Positions 25,911 through 34,740 of a DNA stretch of 64,000 nt are shown piece after piece. The notes below the pieces were generated by a model. The model was not told the DNA's origin and searched no databases. It worked only from the letters and a program-made list of their open reading frames with translations. Within the stretch, counting starts at the first letter, position 1. Each line of letters opens with the position of its first letter. The stretch lies in assembly GCF_026420145.1 (NCBI RefSeq), contig NZ_JAPMLV010000001.1, positions 1,240,001-1,304,000 on the forward strand, written 5' to 3'. The translations under genes were made by a program, and so were the position numbers. This stretch comes from Enterobacter pseudoroggenkampii (GTDB taxonomy: Bacteria; Pseudomonadota; Gammaproteobacteria; Enterobacterales; Enterobacteriaceae).

Positions 25911-26825
25911 ATGAACACCCGGTTGCTAAAGGCCTTTTTGATACTGGCTGAAAAGGGAAATTATGCCGATGCGGCGCGGGCGCTGTTTATCTCGCAGCCG
26001 GCATTAACCAAACAGATTAATCTCCTCGAATCCCTGGTGAAGATGTCGCTTTTTTCACGAGGTCGTCACGGCGCAATACTGACGGCCAGCGGGAGGCGTT
26101 TGCTGCCAGAGGCTGAAAAAGTGGTCAGGCAGACCCGGCAATTTATGCAGCATGCTGAGCGGGTATCAAAAGGCGTGGAGGGGCATATCGCCGTCGGGTT
26201 CGGACTCTCAAGCTTTTATCTGGCGCCACGCTGTATCGCTGATTTTCGTCGAGACTATCCGGAAGTAGAGATGTCATTGACGGATCTGCCTTCCTTCCAG
26301 CAGTACGAGCGATTGCAAAATGATGAGCTACAGGTCGGTTTTGTCAGGGTTCCTCCTCCCGTGGAGCTCGAATACCTGCCGTTATTTACCGATCGGCTGG
26401 TTCTGGTTGCGCCCGCCGCGTCGCCAGCAATGTCTGCTGCAGAGTGGCTCACGAAACGCCCTCTGTTGCGGCTGTATGATGAGCGAGGGCGGGGTTTAAA
26501 CGCGCAGATTGACCGCTTCCTGCATGACAACGGTCTTTTCATCTCTTCGACTCAGCTGACGGACGATATCCAAACTATCGTCGCGATGGTGGTTGCGGGT
26601 ATCGGCGTGGCCATTCTGCCCACCAGCGTGACGCATATCGCGCCGCCGGAGCTGGCGATTATTCCGCTAACGGGGGAGTCAATCAGCTGGGAGGTGGGTA
26701 TTGCCTGGGACGCAAGCAGGGAGGATGTCATCCGTGACAATTTCATTGCTAGCGTAGCTGCTGCGTTTCCGGGCCACCCATGCTCCGCCGCCATGCCCCA
26801 GGCGCCTGACCATACTGACGCTTAA
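25911..26825 (+). CDS. LysR-type regulator beside nitrilase
   Basis: A 304-residue LysR-family regulator from the ATG at 25911 (MNTRLLKAFLILAEKGNYAD), helix-turn-helix in the first 60 residues and an effector-binding domain after about 90. The frame is open upstream, but the chosen start fits the family. It is divergent from the nitrilase gene, and its 3' end overlaps rarA tail-to-tail by 77 bases, so readthrough could produce antisense RNA to rarA. Confidence 0.88.
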   Translation: MNTRLLKAFLILAEKGNYADAARALFISQPALTKQINLLESLVKMSLFSRGRHGAILTASGRRLLPEAEKVVRQTRQFMQHAERVSKGVEGHIAVGFGLSSFYLAPRCIADFRRDYPEVEMSLTDLPSFQQYERLQNDELQVGFVRVPPPVELEYLPLFTDRLVLVAPAASPAMSAAEWLTKRPLLRLYDERGRGLNAQIDRFLHDNGLFISSTQLTDDIQTIVAMVVAGIGVAILPTSVTHIAPPELAIIPLTGESISWEVGIAWDASREDVIRDNFIASVAAAFPGHPCSAAMPQAPDHTDA

Positions 26826-27099
26826 AGCTGCGGTTGAAAGACTGCTGGGAGTCAAAGCCAAGTGCTATCGCCACGTTCAGAATCGGTTCATCGCTGCGGG
26901 TTAAGCGCTCAACCGATTTTTGCAGCTTTTGCGCGCGAATATATCCGGCGAGGGGATAGCCCGTATGCTCTTTGAACAGGCGCTGGAGGTGCCATTTTGA
27001 GTAGCCGGAACGCCTGGCGACGGACTCAATGTCCAGACGGCTATCCAGGTTGTTGTCGATCCAGTCGAGTAAATCATGCATAAATGCGCCAGTGTTCAT
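26749..27099 (-). CDS. rarA: AraC-family efflux activator RarA
   Basis: A 116-residue MarA/SoxS/Rob-type regulator consisting only of the two helix-turn-helix motifs (YSKWHLQRLFKEHTGYPLAGYIRAQKL and LGFDSQQSFNRSFKRQYGQAPGAWRR). Its position divergent from oqxA is that of RarA in Klebsiella and Enterobacter, where RarA activates oqxAB. GAGGG lies eight bases before the ATG at 27099. A dyad shared with the oqxA promoter lies upstream, suggesting OqxR also represses it. Confidence 0.85.
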   Translation of the reverse strand: MNTGAFMHDLLDWIDNNLDSRLDIESVARRSGYSKWHLQRLFKEHTGYPLAGYIRAQKLQKSVERLTRSDEPILNVAIALGFDSQQSFNRSFKRQYGQAPGAWRRSMGGPETQQLR

Positions 27100-27174
27100 C
27101 TGGTTACCCTCACGCTGCTTGTCTAAACGTATCTTTGTCTGTTGCATTAAAAGGTGGCGCGTTTTTGTAGTAAT

Positions 27175-27193
27175 TGCAAGTTTTATTGTTGCA
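27175..27193. promoter_or_regulatory. Dyad upstream of rarA (candidate OqxR operator)
   Basis: TGCAA-N9-TTGCA, the same arms and spacing as the larger dyad at 27246-27270. It lies about 76-94 bases before rarA. Confidence 0.55.
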
Positions 27194-27235
27194 TTTAAAT
27201 CCCTGAGCGAAACGGGTCTTTTTACATCCGCTCAA

Positions 27236-27254
27236 ATAGCACATAAAGTGCAAC
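27236..27254 (+). promoter_or_regulatory. Marbox-like RarA site upstream of oqxA
   Basis: ATAGCACATAAAGTGCAAC matches AYNGCACNNWNNRYYAAAY with two mismatches. It is 9 bases upstream of the oqxA -35, a position suitable for activation by RarA/MarA-type proteins. Confidence 0.5.
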
Positions 27255-27291
27255 AATTATTCTTGCACTTAGTTAAGCGCCTTCCTACAAT
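27246..27291 (+). promoter_or_regulatory. oqxA promoter with overlapping 25-bp dyad operator
   Basis: TTGCAC (27263-27268) and TACAAT (27286-27291) are 17 bases apart, a near-consensus sigma-70 promoter. The dyad AAGTGCAA-N9-TTGCACTT (27246-27270) has perfect eight-base arms, and its right arm is the -35 itself. The 25-base length suits Rrf2-family repressors such as OqxR. Confidence 0.7.
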
Positions 27292-27435
27292 CGCCGCGAT
27301 AGTGTACTCGCAACTGTTACAGTTTTGTGGCGATGAACGACACAAATGGCCTTGAGACAGCCACCGGACAAAGGAAGTGGCGCGGTGCCTCCTGCTGCGT
27401 CTTGCCCGGCGGCGATAATGACTGGAATAAAAATA

Positions 27436-28611
27436 ATGAGCCTGCAAAAAACCTGGGGTAACTTTCATCTGAACGCGCTGGGGGCAATGTTGCTCTCCGT
27501 GCTGCTCGTCGGATGCGATAACAGCGTCGCGCAAAATGCCGCGCCGCCTGCGCCCGCCGTCAGCGCTGCTGACGTGGTGGTGAAATCTATTAGCCAGTGG
27601 GATAGCTTTAACGGACGGATTGAAGCGGTGGAGAGCGTTCAGCTACGTCCGCGCGTTTCCGGCTACATTGATAAAGTGAATTACACCGACGGCCAGGAAG
27701 TGAAGAAGGGCGAGGTGCTGTTCACGATTGATGACCGAACCTATCGCGCCGCGCTGGAACAGGCGCAGGCGAACCTGGCGAGAGCCAAAACGCAGGCCAG
27801 CCTGGCGCAAAGTGAGGCTAACCGTACCGATAAGCTGGTCAATACCAACGTTGTCTCCCGTGAAGAGTGGGAGCAGCGTCGTTCGGCCGCCACTCAGGCG
27901 CAGGCCGATATTCGCGCCGCGCAGGCGGCAGTGGACGCCGCGCAGCTCAACCTGGACTTCACCAAAGTCACCGCGCCTATTGATGGTCGCGCCAGCCGGG
28001 CGCTGATCACCAGCGGGAACCTGGTGACTGCGGGCGACACCGCCAGCGTCCTCACCACGCTGGTCTCGCAGAAAACGGTTTACGTTTACTTTGACGTGGA
28101 CGAGTCAACCTACCTTCACTACCAAAACCTGGCCCGCAGCGGGCAGGGGGCGTCCAGCAATCATACGGCGCTGCCGGTTGAGATTGGCCTGACGGGCGAG
28201 GAGGGCTATCCCCATCAGGGCAAAGTGGACTTCCTTGATAACCAACTGTCGCCAGGTACCGGCACCATCCGTATGCGCGCGCTGCTGGATAACGCGCAGC
28301 GTCAGTTCACGCCGGGACTGTTTGCCCGCGTACGCCTGCCGGGCAGCGCCGAGTTCAAAGCTACGCTTGTCGACGACAAAGCGGTGCTGACCGATCAGGA
28401 TCGTAAATACGTCTATATCGTGGATAAAGAGGGGAAAGCGCAGCGTCGTGACATCACGCCGGGACGTCTGGCAGACGGTTTACGCATCGTGCGGCAGGGG
28501 CTGAACCCAGGCGATAAAGTCATCGTCGAGGGTTTACAAAAAGTGTTTATGCCGGGCATGCCGGTTAACGCGAAAACCGTTGCCATGACCGCCACCAGCG
28601 CCCTCAACTGA
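27436..28611 (+). CDS. oqxA: RND efflux periplasmic adaptor OqxA
   Basis: The membrane-fusion subunit of OqxAB, which exports quinolones, quinoxalines and other drugs together with an outer-membrane channel. The 391-residue precursor starts MSLQKTWGNFHLNALGAM with a lipobox LLVGC near residue 27, so it is a lipoprotein. Barrel-sandwich and coiled-coil segments follow (LRPRVSGYIDKVNYTDGQEV; ANLARAKTQASLAQSEANRT). Near-identity to Klebsiella OqxA is from memory. The start at 27436 matches that protein. oqxB follows after 23 bases. Confidence 0.95.
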   Translation: MSLQKTWGNFHLNALGAMLLSVLLVGCDNSVAQNAAPPAPAVSAADVVVKSISQWDSFNGRIEAVESVQLRPRVSGYIDKVNYTDGQEVKKGEVLFTIDDRTYRAALEQAQANLARAKTQASLAQSEANRTDKLVNTNVVSREEWEQRRSAATQAQADIRAAQAAVDAAQLNLDFTKVTAPIDGRASRALITSGNLVTAGDTASVLTTLVSQKTVYVYFDVDESTYLHYQNLARSGQGASSNHTALPVEIGLTGEEGYPHQGKVDFLDNQLSPGTGTIRMRALLDNAQRQFTPGLFARVRLPGSAEFKATLVDDKAVLTDQDRKYVYIVDKEGKAQRRDITPGRLADGLRIVRQGLNPGDKVIVEGLQKVFMPGMPVNAKTVAMTATSALN

Positions 28612-28634
28612 TCCCTTGACCTGAGAATCCACCC

Positions 28635-31600
28635 ATGGACTTTTCCCGCTTTTTCATCGACAGGCCGATTTTTGCCGCGGTCCTGTCGATTCTGATCTTT
28701 ATCACAGGGTTAATCGCCATCCCGCTGCTGCCGGTGAGCGAATATCCTGACGTCGTGCCGCCAAGCGTGCAGGTGCGTGCGGAGTACCCGGGCGCCAACC
28801 CGAAAGTGATTGCCGAGACCGTGGCGACGCCGCTGGAAGAGGCGATCAACGGCGTTGAGAACATGATGTACATGAAGTCCGTCGCGGGTTCCGATGGCGT
28901 GTTGGTCACTACCGTCACCTTCCGTCCGGGAACCGATCCGGATCAGGCGCAGGTTCAGGTGCAAAACCGCGTCGCGCAGGCCGAAGCGCGTCTGCCGGAA
29001 GACGTGCGGCGTCTGGGCATCACCACCCAGAAACAGTCCCCGACGCTGACGCTGGTGGTGCATCTGTTTTCGCCTAACGGTAAGTACGACTCCCTGTATA
29101 TGCGTAACTACGCCACGCTGAAGGTGAAGGACGAACTGGCGCGTCTGCCCGGCGTCGGCCAGATCCAGATTTTCGGCTCGGGTGAATACGCGATGCGCGT
29201 CTGGCTGGATCCCAACAAGGTGGCGGCCCGCGGGCTGACCGCTTCGGACGTGGTCACGGCGATGCAGGAGCAGAACGTGCAGGTCTCCGCCGGACAGCTT
29301 GGCGCCGAGCCGCTGCCGAAAGAGAGCGATTTCCTGATCTCCATTAACGCCCAGGGGCGTCTGCATACCGAAGAAGAGTTCGGCAATATTGTCCTGAAAA
29401 CAACGCAGGACGGCACGGTCGTCCGCCTGCGCGACGTGGCACGTATCGAAATGGGCTCTGGCAGCTATGCGCTGCGTTCCCAGCTGAACAATAAAGACGC
29501 GGTCGGGATTGGTATCTTCCAGTCGCCGGGGGCGAACGCCATCGATCTGTCTAACGCGGTGCGCGCGAAAATGGACGAGCTGTCCACGCGCTTCCCGGCG
29601 GACATGAAGTGGGCGGCACCTTACGATCCGACGGTCTTTGTGCGCGATTCGATCCGTGCGGTGGTGCAAACGCTGCTGGAAGCGGTGGTGCTGGTGGTGC
29701 TGGTGGTCATTCTGTTCCTGCAAACCTGGCGCGCGTCGATCATTCCGCTGATCGCGGTGCCGGTGTCGGTGGTGGGTACTTTCAGCATTCTCTACCTGCT
29801 GGGCTTCTCGCTGAATACCCTCAGCCTGTTCGGGCTGGTGCTGGCCATCGGTATCGTGGTGGACGACGCCATCGTGGTAGTGGAAAACGTCGAGCGAAAT
29901 ATCGAAGAGGGGCTTGCGCCACTTGCGGCGGCGCATCAGGCGATGCGCGAAGTGTCCGGGCCGATTATCGCTATCGCGCTGGTGCTGTGCGCGGTGTTTG
30001 TGCCGATGGCGTTTCTGTCGGGCGTTACCGGCCAGTTCTACAAGCAGTTTGCGGTGACGATCGCGATATCTACGGTGATTTCAGCGATTAACTCGCTGAC
30101 GCTCTCTCCGGCGCTGGCGGCACTGCTGTTAAAACCGCACGGCGCGCCGAAAGATTTCCCGACCCGGCTTATCGATCGTCTGTTCGGCTGGATTTTCCGT
30201 CCGTTTAACCGCTTCTTCCTCCGCAGCTCGAACGGCTATCAGGGGCTGGTGGGCAAAACGCTCGGACGACGCGGCGCGGTATTTGTGGTGTATCTGCTGC
30301 TGCTCTGTGCCGCAGGCGTCATGTTTAAAGCGGTGCCCGGCGGGTTTATTCCGACACAGGACAAACTGTACCTGATTGGCGGCGTGAAAATGCCGGAAGG
30401 TTCATCGCTGGCGCGCACCGATGCGGTGATCCGCAAAATGAGCGAAATCGGGATGAATACCGAAGGCGTGGACTATGCGGTTGCGTTCCCGGGGCTGAAC
30501 GCGCTGCAGTTCACCAACACGCCGAATACCGGGACGGTGTTCTTCGGCCTGAAGCCGTTCGATCAGCGTAAACATTCCGCGGCGGAAATTAATGCGGAGA
30601 TTAACGCGAAAATCGCGCAAATCCAGCAGGGCTTTGGCTTCTCCATTCTGCCGCCGCCGATTTTAGGGCTGGGTCAGGGGTCGGGCTATTCCCTGTACAT
30701 TCAGGACCGCGGTGGTCTGGGCTATGGCGCGCTGCAAAACGCGGTGAACACCATGTCCGGTGCGATTATGCAGACGCCGGGAATGCACTTCCCGATCTCA
30801 ACCTACCAGGCTAACGTGCCGCAGCTGGACGTGCAGGTTGACCGCGATAAGGCGAAAGCGCAGGGCGTGTCGCTGACCGATCTCTTCGGGACGCTGCAAA
30901 CCTATCTGGGCTCGTCGTACGTCAATGACTTCAACCAGTTCGGGCGCACCTGGCGCGTGATGGCGCAGGCCGACGGGCAGTTCCGCGACAGCGTGGAAGA
31001 TATTGCGAATCTGCGCACCCGCAACAGCCAGGGCGAAATGGTGCCGATAGGCAGCATGGTGAACATCACGACCACCTACGGGCCGGATCCGGTGATCCGC
31101 TACAACGGTTACCCGGCGGCGGACCTGATTGGCGATGCCGACCCGCGCGTGCTTTCATCTGCGCAGGCGATGACGCAGCTGGACGCGATGTCTAAGCAGA
31201 TCCTGCCGAACGGGATGAACATCGAATGGACGGACCTGAGCTTCCAGCAGGCCACCCAGGGGAATACGGCGCTGATCGTCTTCCCGGTCGCGGTGCTGCT
31301 GGCGTTCCTGGTCCTGGCGGCGCTGTATGAAAGCTGGACGCTGCCGCTGGCGGTGATCCTCATCGTGCCGATGACGATGCTTTCCGCGCTGTTTGGCGTC
31401 TGGCTGACCGGGGGCGATAACAACGTCTTCGTGCAGGTAGGGCTGGTGGTGCTGATGGGGCTGGCCTGTAAAAACGCCATTCTTATCGTGGAGTTTGCCC
31501 GCGAGCTGGAAATTCAGGGCAAAGGCATCATGGAGGCCGCGCTGGAGGCGTGCCGCCTGCGTTTACGCCCGATTGTGATGACCTCCATCGCCTTTATTGC

Positions 31601-31787
31601 CGGGACCATTCCGCTGATCCTTGGTCACGGCGCGGGTGCAGAAGTGCGCGGCGTCACCGGGATCACGGTCTTCTCCGGGATGCTGGGCGTGACGCTGTTT
31701 GGCCTGTTCCTGACGCCGGTGTTTTACGTGACGCTGCGTAAGTTAGTGACGCGTGGTAAAGAGGAAAGGGAAGTTCTGCCTGCCTAG
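28635..31787 (+). CDS. oqxB: RND multidrug efflux pump OqxB
   Basis: The inner-membrane proton-driven RND transporter of OqxAB, 1050 residues. It begins MDFSRFFIDRPIFAAVLSIL, typical of HAE1-type pumps, with 12 membrane segments and two large periplasmic loops. TM4 carries the proton-relay Asp pair (GIVVDDAIVVVENVERN). It forms an operon with oqxA and is followed by a bidirectional terminator. A chromosomal copy is normal in Enterobacter and Klebsiella. Confidence 0.96.
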   Translation: MDFSRFFIDRPIFAAVLSILIFITGLIAIPLLPVSEYPDVVPPSVQVRAEYPGANPKVIAETVATPLEEAINGVENMMYMKSVAGSDGVLVTTVTFRPGTDPDQAQVQVQNRVAQAEARLPEDVRRLGITTQKQSPTLTLVVHLFSPNGKYDSLYMRNYATLKVKDELARLPGVGQIQIFGSGEYAMRVWLDPNKVAARGLTASDVVTAMQEQNVQVSAGQLGAEPLPKESDFLISINAQGRLHTEEEFGNIVLKTTQDGTVVRLRDVARIEMGSGSYALRSQLNNKDAVGIGIFQSPGANAIDLSNAVRAKMDELSTRFPADMKWAAPYDPTVFVRDSIRAVVQTLLEAVVLVVLVVILFLQTWRASIIPLIAVPVSVVGTFSILYLLGFSLNTLSLFGLVLAIGIVVDDAIVVVENVERNIEEGLAPLAAAHQAMREVSGPIIAIALVLCAVFVPMAFLSGVTGQFYKQFAVTIAISTVISAINSLTLSPALAALLLKPHGAPKDFPTRLIDRLFGWIFRPFNRFFLRSSNGYQGLVGKTLGRRGAVFVVYLLLLCAAGVMFKAVPGGFIPTQDKLYLIGGVKMPEGSSLARTDAVIRKMSEIGMNTEGVDYAVAFPGLNALQFTNTPNTGTVFFGLKPFDQRKHSAAEINAEINAKIAQIQQGFGFSILPPPILGLGQGSGYSLYIQDRGGLGYGALQNAVNTMSGAIMQTPGMHFPISTYQANVPQLDVQVDRDKAKAQGVSLTDLFGTLQTYLGSSYVNDFNQFGRTWRVMAQADGQFRDSVEDIANLRTRNSQGEMVPIGSMVNITTTYGPDPVIRYNGYPAADLIGDADPRVLSSAQAMTQLDAMSKQILPNGMNIEWTDLSFQQATQGNTALIVFPVAVLLAFLVLAALYESWTLPLAVILIVPMTMLSALFGVWLTGGDNNVFVQVGLVVLMGLACKNAILIVEFARELEIQGKGIMEAALEACRLRLRPIVMTSIAFIAGTIPLILGHGAGAEVRGVTGITVFSGMLGVTLFGLFLTPVFYVTLRKLVTRGKEEREVLPA

Positions 31788-31809
31788 GGATATTGCAGAT
31801 AATAAAAAA

Positions 31810-31837
31810 CCGCCTTCATAGTGAAGGCGGTTTTTTT
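31810..31837. terminator. Bidirectional terminator between oqxB and oqxR
   Basis: CCGCCTTCA-TAG-TGAAGGCGG with A-run before and T-run after serves both the oqxB transcript and the convergent oqxR transcript. Confidence 0.9.
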
Positions 31838-31853
31838 CGCAACAAATAACGCG

Positions 31854-32333
31854 TTACGACGTTTTTTGATACTGGGCAATGAGGTCGGGGAGCGGATCCC
31901 ATCCGCTGCTGTCGGCATTTTTGACCGCTTCCAGGGCGCTTGCCACGGTATGGCGGGCCAGTACCGCTAACGACGCCTGCTCAGCTTCTTCGGAAATCGA
32001 TTTGAAATACCAGCAGGCGTTCGCGCTGACCACGCAGCGGGCCGGTACGTCAGGGCGCGACGCCCACAACTTTTTATCTTCGATGACCGAAAGGTAGATG
32101 TCGCGCAGGGAGATCTCTTCCGGCGGGCGACCAAGGTGAATTGAGCCGTTACGGCCAAGCGTTGAGACGATAATGCCGTCACGCGTCAGCGGAACCATCA
32201 ATTTGCGGATGAAGCTCGGGTTCGCTTCCAGACCGTAGGCCAGAATCGCACTCGTAGAACGTTCACCCAATTGCTCCGCCATCGCTACGCTGAGAACCAT
32301 CTGCAAAGCTGTCGGGAAGCGGTAATCTAACAT
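31854..32333 (-). CDS. oqxR: Rrf2-family repressor OqxR
   Basis: A 159-residue Rrf2-family regulator that represses oqxAB in Klebsiella. Start MLDYRFPTALQMVLSVAMAEQ at 32333, as in Klebsiella OqxR by recall; the longer upstream frame looks non-coding. The winged helix-turn-helix is at about 20-65 (TSAILAYGLEANPSFIRKLM). Only two Cys (CVVSANACWYF) are present, not the three of the IscR/NsrR cluster, so a classical iron-sulfur sensor is doubtful. Loss-of-function changes here cause efflux overproduction in other species; this copy looks intact. Confidence 0.93.
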   Translation of the reverse strand: MLDYRFPTALQMVLSVAMAEQLGERSTSAILAYGLEANPSFIRKLMVPLTRDGIIVSTLGRNGSIHLGRPPEEISLRDIYLSVIEDKKLWASRPDVPARCVVSANACWYFKSISEEAEQASLAVLARHTVASALEAVKNADSSGWDPLPDLIAQYQKTS

Positions 32334-32471
32334 TTTTTGTATCCTGGGTTGCGGTGAATCTTGTTCTTTTTGGCACCGCAGAGGTGAATAAGCAATAAAC
32401 AACAATATAACAAATACGGTAATTATTTTGAAGCAATCTGCGGCATTTGCGATCAAACCCCCTGTTCTGCT

Positions 32472-33860
32472 TTAGCTAAACGTGCGGTTCGGGAAGTCAA
32501 CCGTCACCATGAGGCCTCCTTCAGCGGAAGTGCTCAGGTTTACGCTGCTGCTGTGTTGCTGCGCCACCGCTTTGACGATGGCAAGCCCTAGCCCGCTGCC
32601 GCTTTGCACCTGATTGGGATCGCGGAAGAAGCGGTCGAACACGCGCTCCCGCAACTCGGTCGGAATGCCGGGGCCTGCATCTGAAACGCGAAGCCGCGCG
32701 AAGCTATCTACTACACGGACATCGACCTGAATCCGCCCGCCCTCGGGGCTGTACTTCACGGCGTTCTCAATAAGATTATCAATGAGTGACACCAGACGTT
32801 CCCTGACGCCTGAGATCCAGATTTCATCCTCGGCGAAGAATTCCAGCTCAATGTCGCGCGCAGACGCTAGCGGCTCCAGCTCGGCCATTCGTTCCTGAAT
32901 AAGCGTTGTCAGCGGCACGGGCTCCATAGCCGTATCAATACGCGCTTCACTGTGCATCATCAGCAGCAGTTGGTTGACGAGACGCGCGGCGCGGCTGTTG
33001 CTGCGAACCACTCCCGCAAGCAGCTCCTGCTGGTTCTCGCTGATGACCCAGGACTGCAGCGCTTCCACGTTGATGCGCATCGCCGCGAGGGGGGTACGCA
33101 GCTCGTGCGCGGCATCCGCAATGAAAACCCGTTCCCTTTCCGCGCTTTCACGGACTCTTGCAAGGAAGTCATTGATCGCGTCCACCATCTGACGAAGCTC
33201 CCTGTGCCTGGGAACGGCTTTTAAGGGGGAGAGATCGTCAGGCGTGCGTAACGTAATTTCATTGACCACCTTACTCCAGGGGCGCATCGCAATGCGTATT
33301 GACAGCCATGCGGGAAACAGCAGAAAAGGGAAGCAAACCAGCAGCGGCAGGATGTAGTAGCCACGTGAGTTCAGATAGATAAAGAAGTTCCAGCCGCTGG
33401 CTGGGGTGAAAAGGGTAACCTCCACATCGGAGTGAGGGGATTTGAGGGTGCGGCTGGTCCAGGTACGATCTCCACTCTGAACGTGCTCCAGTTCGCCGAA
33501 CTGGGTGTTTGTTATCCCCGCGGGCGCACCGTCTGAGGCAAAAATAACGGTATTATTTTTGCGAACGATGAGGTTAATCGACAGCACGGGATCGTCCCCG
33601 CCGCCGTAACCTTCACGAAGGGCCTGGCTGAAGTCTTCCAGCACGGCGGTACGGTCCTGCGGGCGTCCGTCCATACGCTCGGCCAGGGTAAAAACGGTGT
33701 CGTACGTTTTACTGCCCGTGAGGATGGGAGGGCTGCGCAGGTCCTCCCAGAGAATGAAGGTTAAAAAAAGACACCACAGCAGGGTCAGCAGCAGCATCTG
33801 GGCGATGATAATTCGACGTACCAGCGTCGGGCGTCTCAGGTGATACCAGACGTTTTGCAT
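32472..33860 (-). CDS. Sensor histidine kinase
   Basis: A 462-residue membrane kinase: TM1 about 17-39, periplasmic sensor about 40-167, TM2 about 168-191, HAMP-like linker, DHp with phospho-acceptor His252 (ADAAHELRTPLAAM), and an HATPase domain (NLIENAVKYSPEGG, DAGPGIP, GSGLGLAIVKAV). It is in the QseC/PmrB-like class. Its ATG shares one base with the response-regulator stop (TGATG). The signal is unknown; the neighbouring outer-membrane gene suggests envelope sensing. Confidence 0.92.
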   Translation of the reverse strand: MQNVWYHLRRPTLVRRIIIAQMLLLTLLWCLFLTFILWEDLRSPPILTGSKTYDTVFTLAERMDGRPQDRTAVLEDFSQALREGYGGGDDPVLSINLIVRKNNTVIFASDGAPAGITNTQFGELEHVQSGDRTWTSRTLKSPHSDVEVTLFTPASGWNFFIYLNSRGYYILPLLVCFPFLLFPAWLSIRIAMRPWSKVVNEITLRTPDDLSPLKAVPRHRELRQMVDAINDFLARVRESAERERVFIADAAHELRTPLAAMRINVEALQSWVISENQQELLAGVVRSNSRAARLVNQLLLMMHSEARIDTAMEPVPLTTLIQERMAELEPLASARDIELEFFAEDEIWISGVRERLVSLIDNLIENAVKYSPEGGRIQVDVRVVDSFARLRVSDAGPGIPTELRERVFDRFFRDPNQVQSGSGLGLAIVKAVAQQHSSSVNLSTSAEGGLMVTVDFPNRTFS

Positions 33861-34537
33861 CAGCCGGTCACCTTCTGAATGGATACGGTATCAATGACGT
33901 ACCCGACGCCCCGCACCGTTCGCACATAGCCGTCGCCGATCTTTCGCCGCAAATTCCCCATATGCACGTCGAGCGCATTACTGAGGTTCTCTTTGTTGCC
34001 GAATATCCGTTCTTCCAGAAACCGTCGCGTAATCACGCGGTCAGCGCGCAGCATCAGCGTTTCCAGTAGCGCGTATTCACTGGCCGTCAGATCGATATGG
34101 CGCGCACTTACCGTCACGCGACGCGTCGGGACATGAAGAGATAAGCCTCGAATTTCTATCGCCTCATTCTCGAAACCGTAGCTGCGCCGCGCCAGGGCTC
34201 TGACTCGCGCGAGCAGCTCGGCGAGAATAAAAGGTTTGACGAGATAGTCGTCTGCACCGGCATCCAGCCCGCTCAGCCGATCCTGCAACGTGCCTCGCGC
34301 CGTCAGGATGATGACCGGGATTCCCTTGAGCTGCTGACGCAAACGCGTCATCAGGCTCATGCCATCGCCGTCAGGCAGTCCCAGGTCGAGCAAAATAAGT
34401 TCCGGCACGCAGACGTCCAGCTGATGCAGCGCATCCTCTTTACGGCGGACCCATATGACGTCAAATCCTTGATCTGAGAGGGCGATACGTACGCCATTGC
34501 CGAGATCGAGGTCGTCTTCGATTAGTAGAATTTTCAC
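33860..34537 (-). CDS. OmpR-family response regulator
   Basis: A 225-residue regulator with receiver domain (phospho-acceptor Asp51 in LLDLGLPDGDG, Lys in DYLVKPF) and a C-terminal winged helix (about 125-220, DVHMGNLRRKIGDGYVRTVRGVGY). It precedes and is coupled to the kinase gene and diverges from a MipA-family outer-membrane gene 203 bases away, a likely target. A CTTAAG half-site of the kind bound by PmrA/QseB regulators lies at about 34572. Confidence 0.93.
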   Translation of the reverse strand: MKILLIEDDLDLGNGVRIALSDQGFDVIWVRRKEDALHQLDVCVPELILLDLGLPDGDGMSLMTRLRQQLKGIPVIILTARGTLQDRLSGLDAGADDYLVKPFILAELLARVRALARRSYGFENEAIEIRGLSLHVPTRRVTVSARHIDLTASEYALLETLMLRADRVITRRFLEERIFGNKENLSNALDVHMGNLRRKIGDGYVRTVRGVGYVIDTVSIQKVTG

Positions 34538-34740
34538 ACTGGTAACTGTATCAACCGTGAATGAAGAACATCTTAAGAAAAAAACGGTATCAGGAAATCT
34601 GTCCGGGTTACAGCATCTGCTCGCGCTTCAGTGTTTCTTCATTTTCGGCTCATCAGAACCTTAGGGTCAGTATTCAAAATGGGCGTTCTGGCGGTTAACC
34701 GCATGCATTGTCATCATTTGAATCCAAAAGGGCTTCTGTA

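Larger units (their letters stand above)
27100..27435. promoter_or_regulatory. rarA-oqxA divergent regulatory region (336 bp)
   Basis: This gap contains no gene. It holds two TGCAA-N9-TTGCA dyads, a marbox-like site and a strong oqxA promoter, each given separately. The oqxA leader would be about 138 bases. Confidence 0.7.

Noticed and set aside
28710..29936. A 408-codon minus-strand frame inside oqxB
   Set aside because: Strongly His/Arg/Gln-rich, no domain, and completely covered by the conserved RND coding sequence.
31854..32456. Longer OqxR with a 41-residue hydrophobic N-terminal extension
   Set aside because: The extension is AT-rich and contains a TM-like stretch foreign to Rrf2 proteins; the start at 32333 matches the family.
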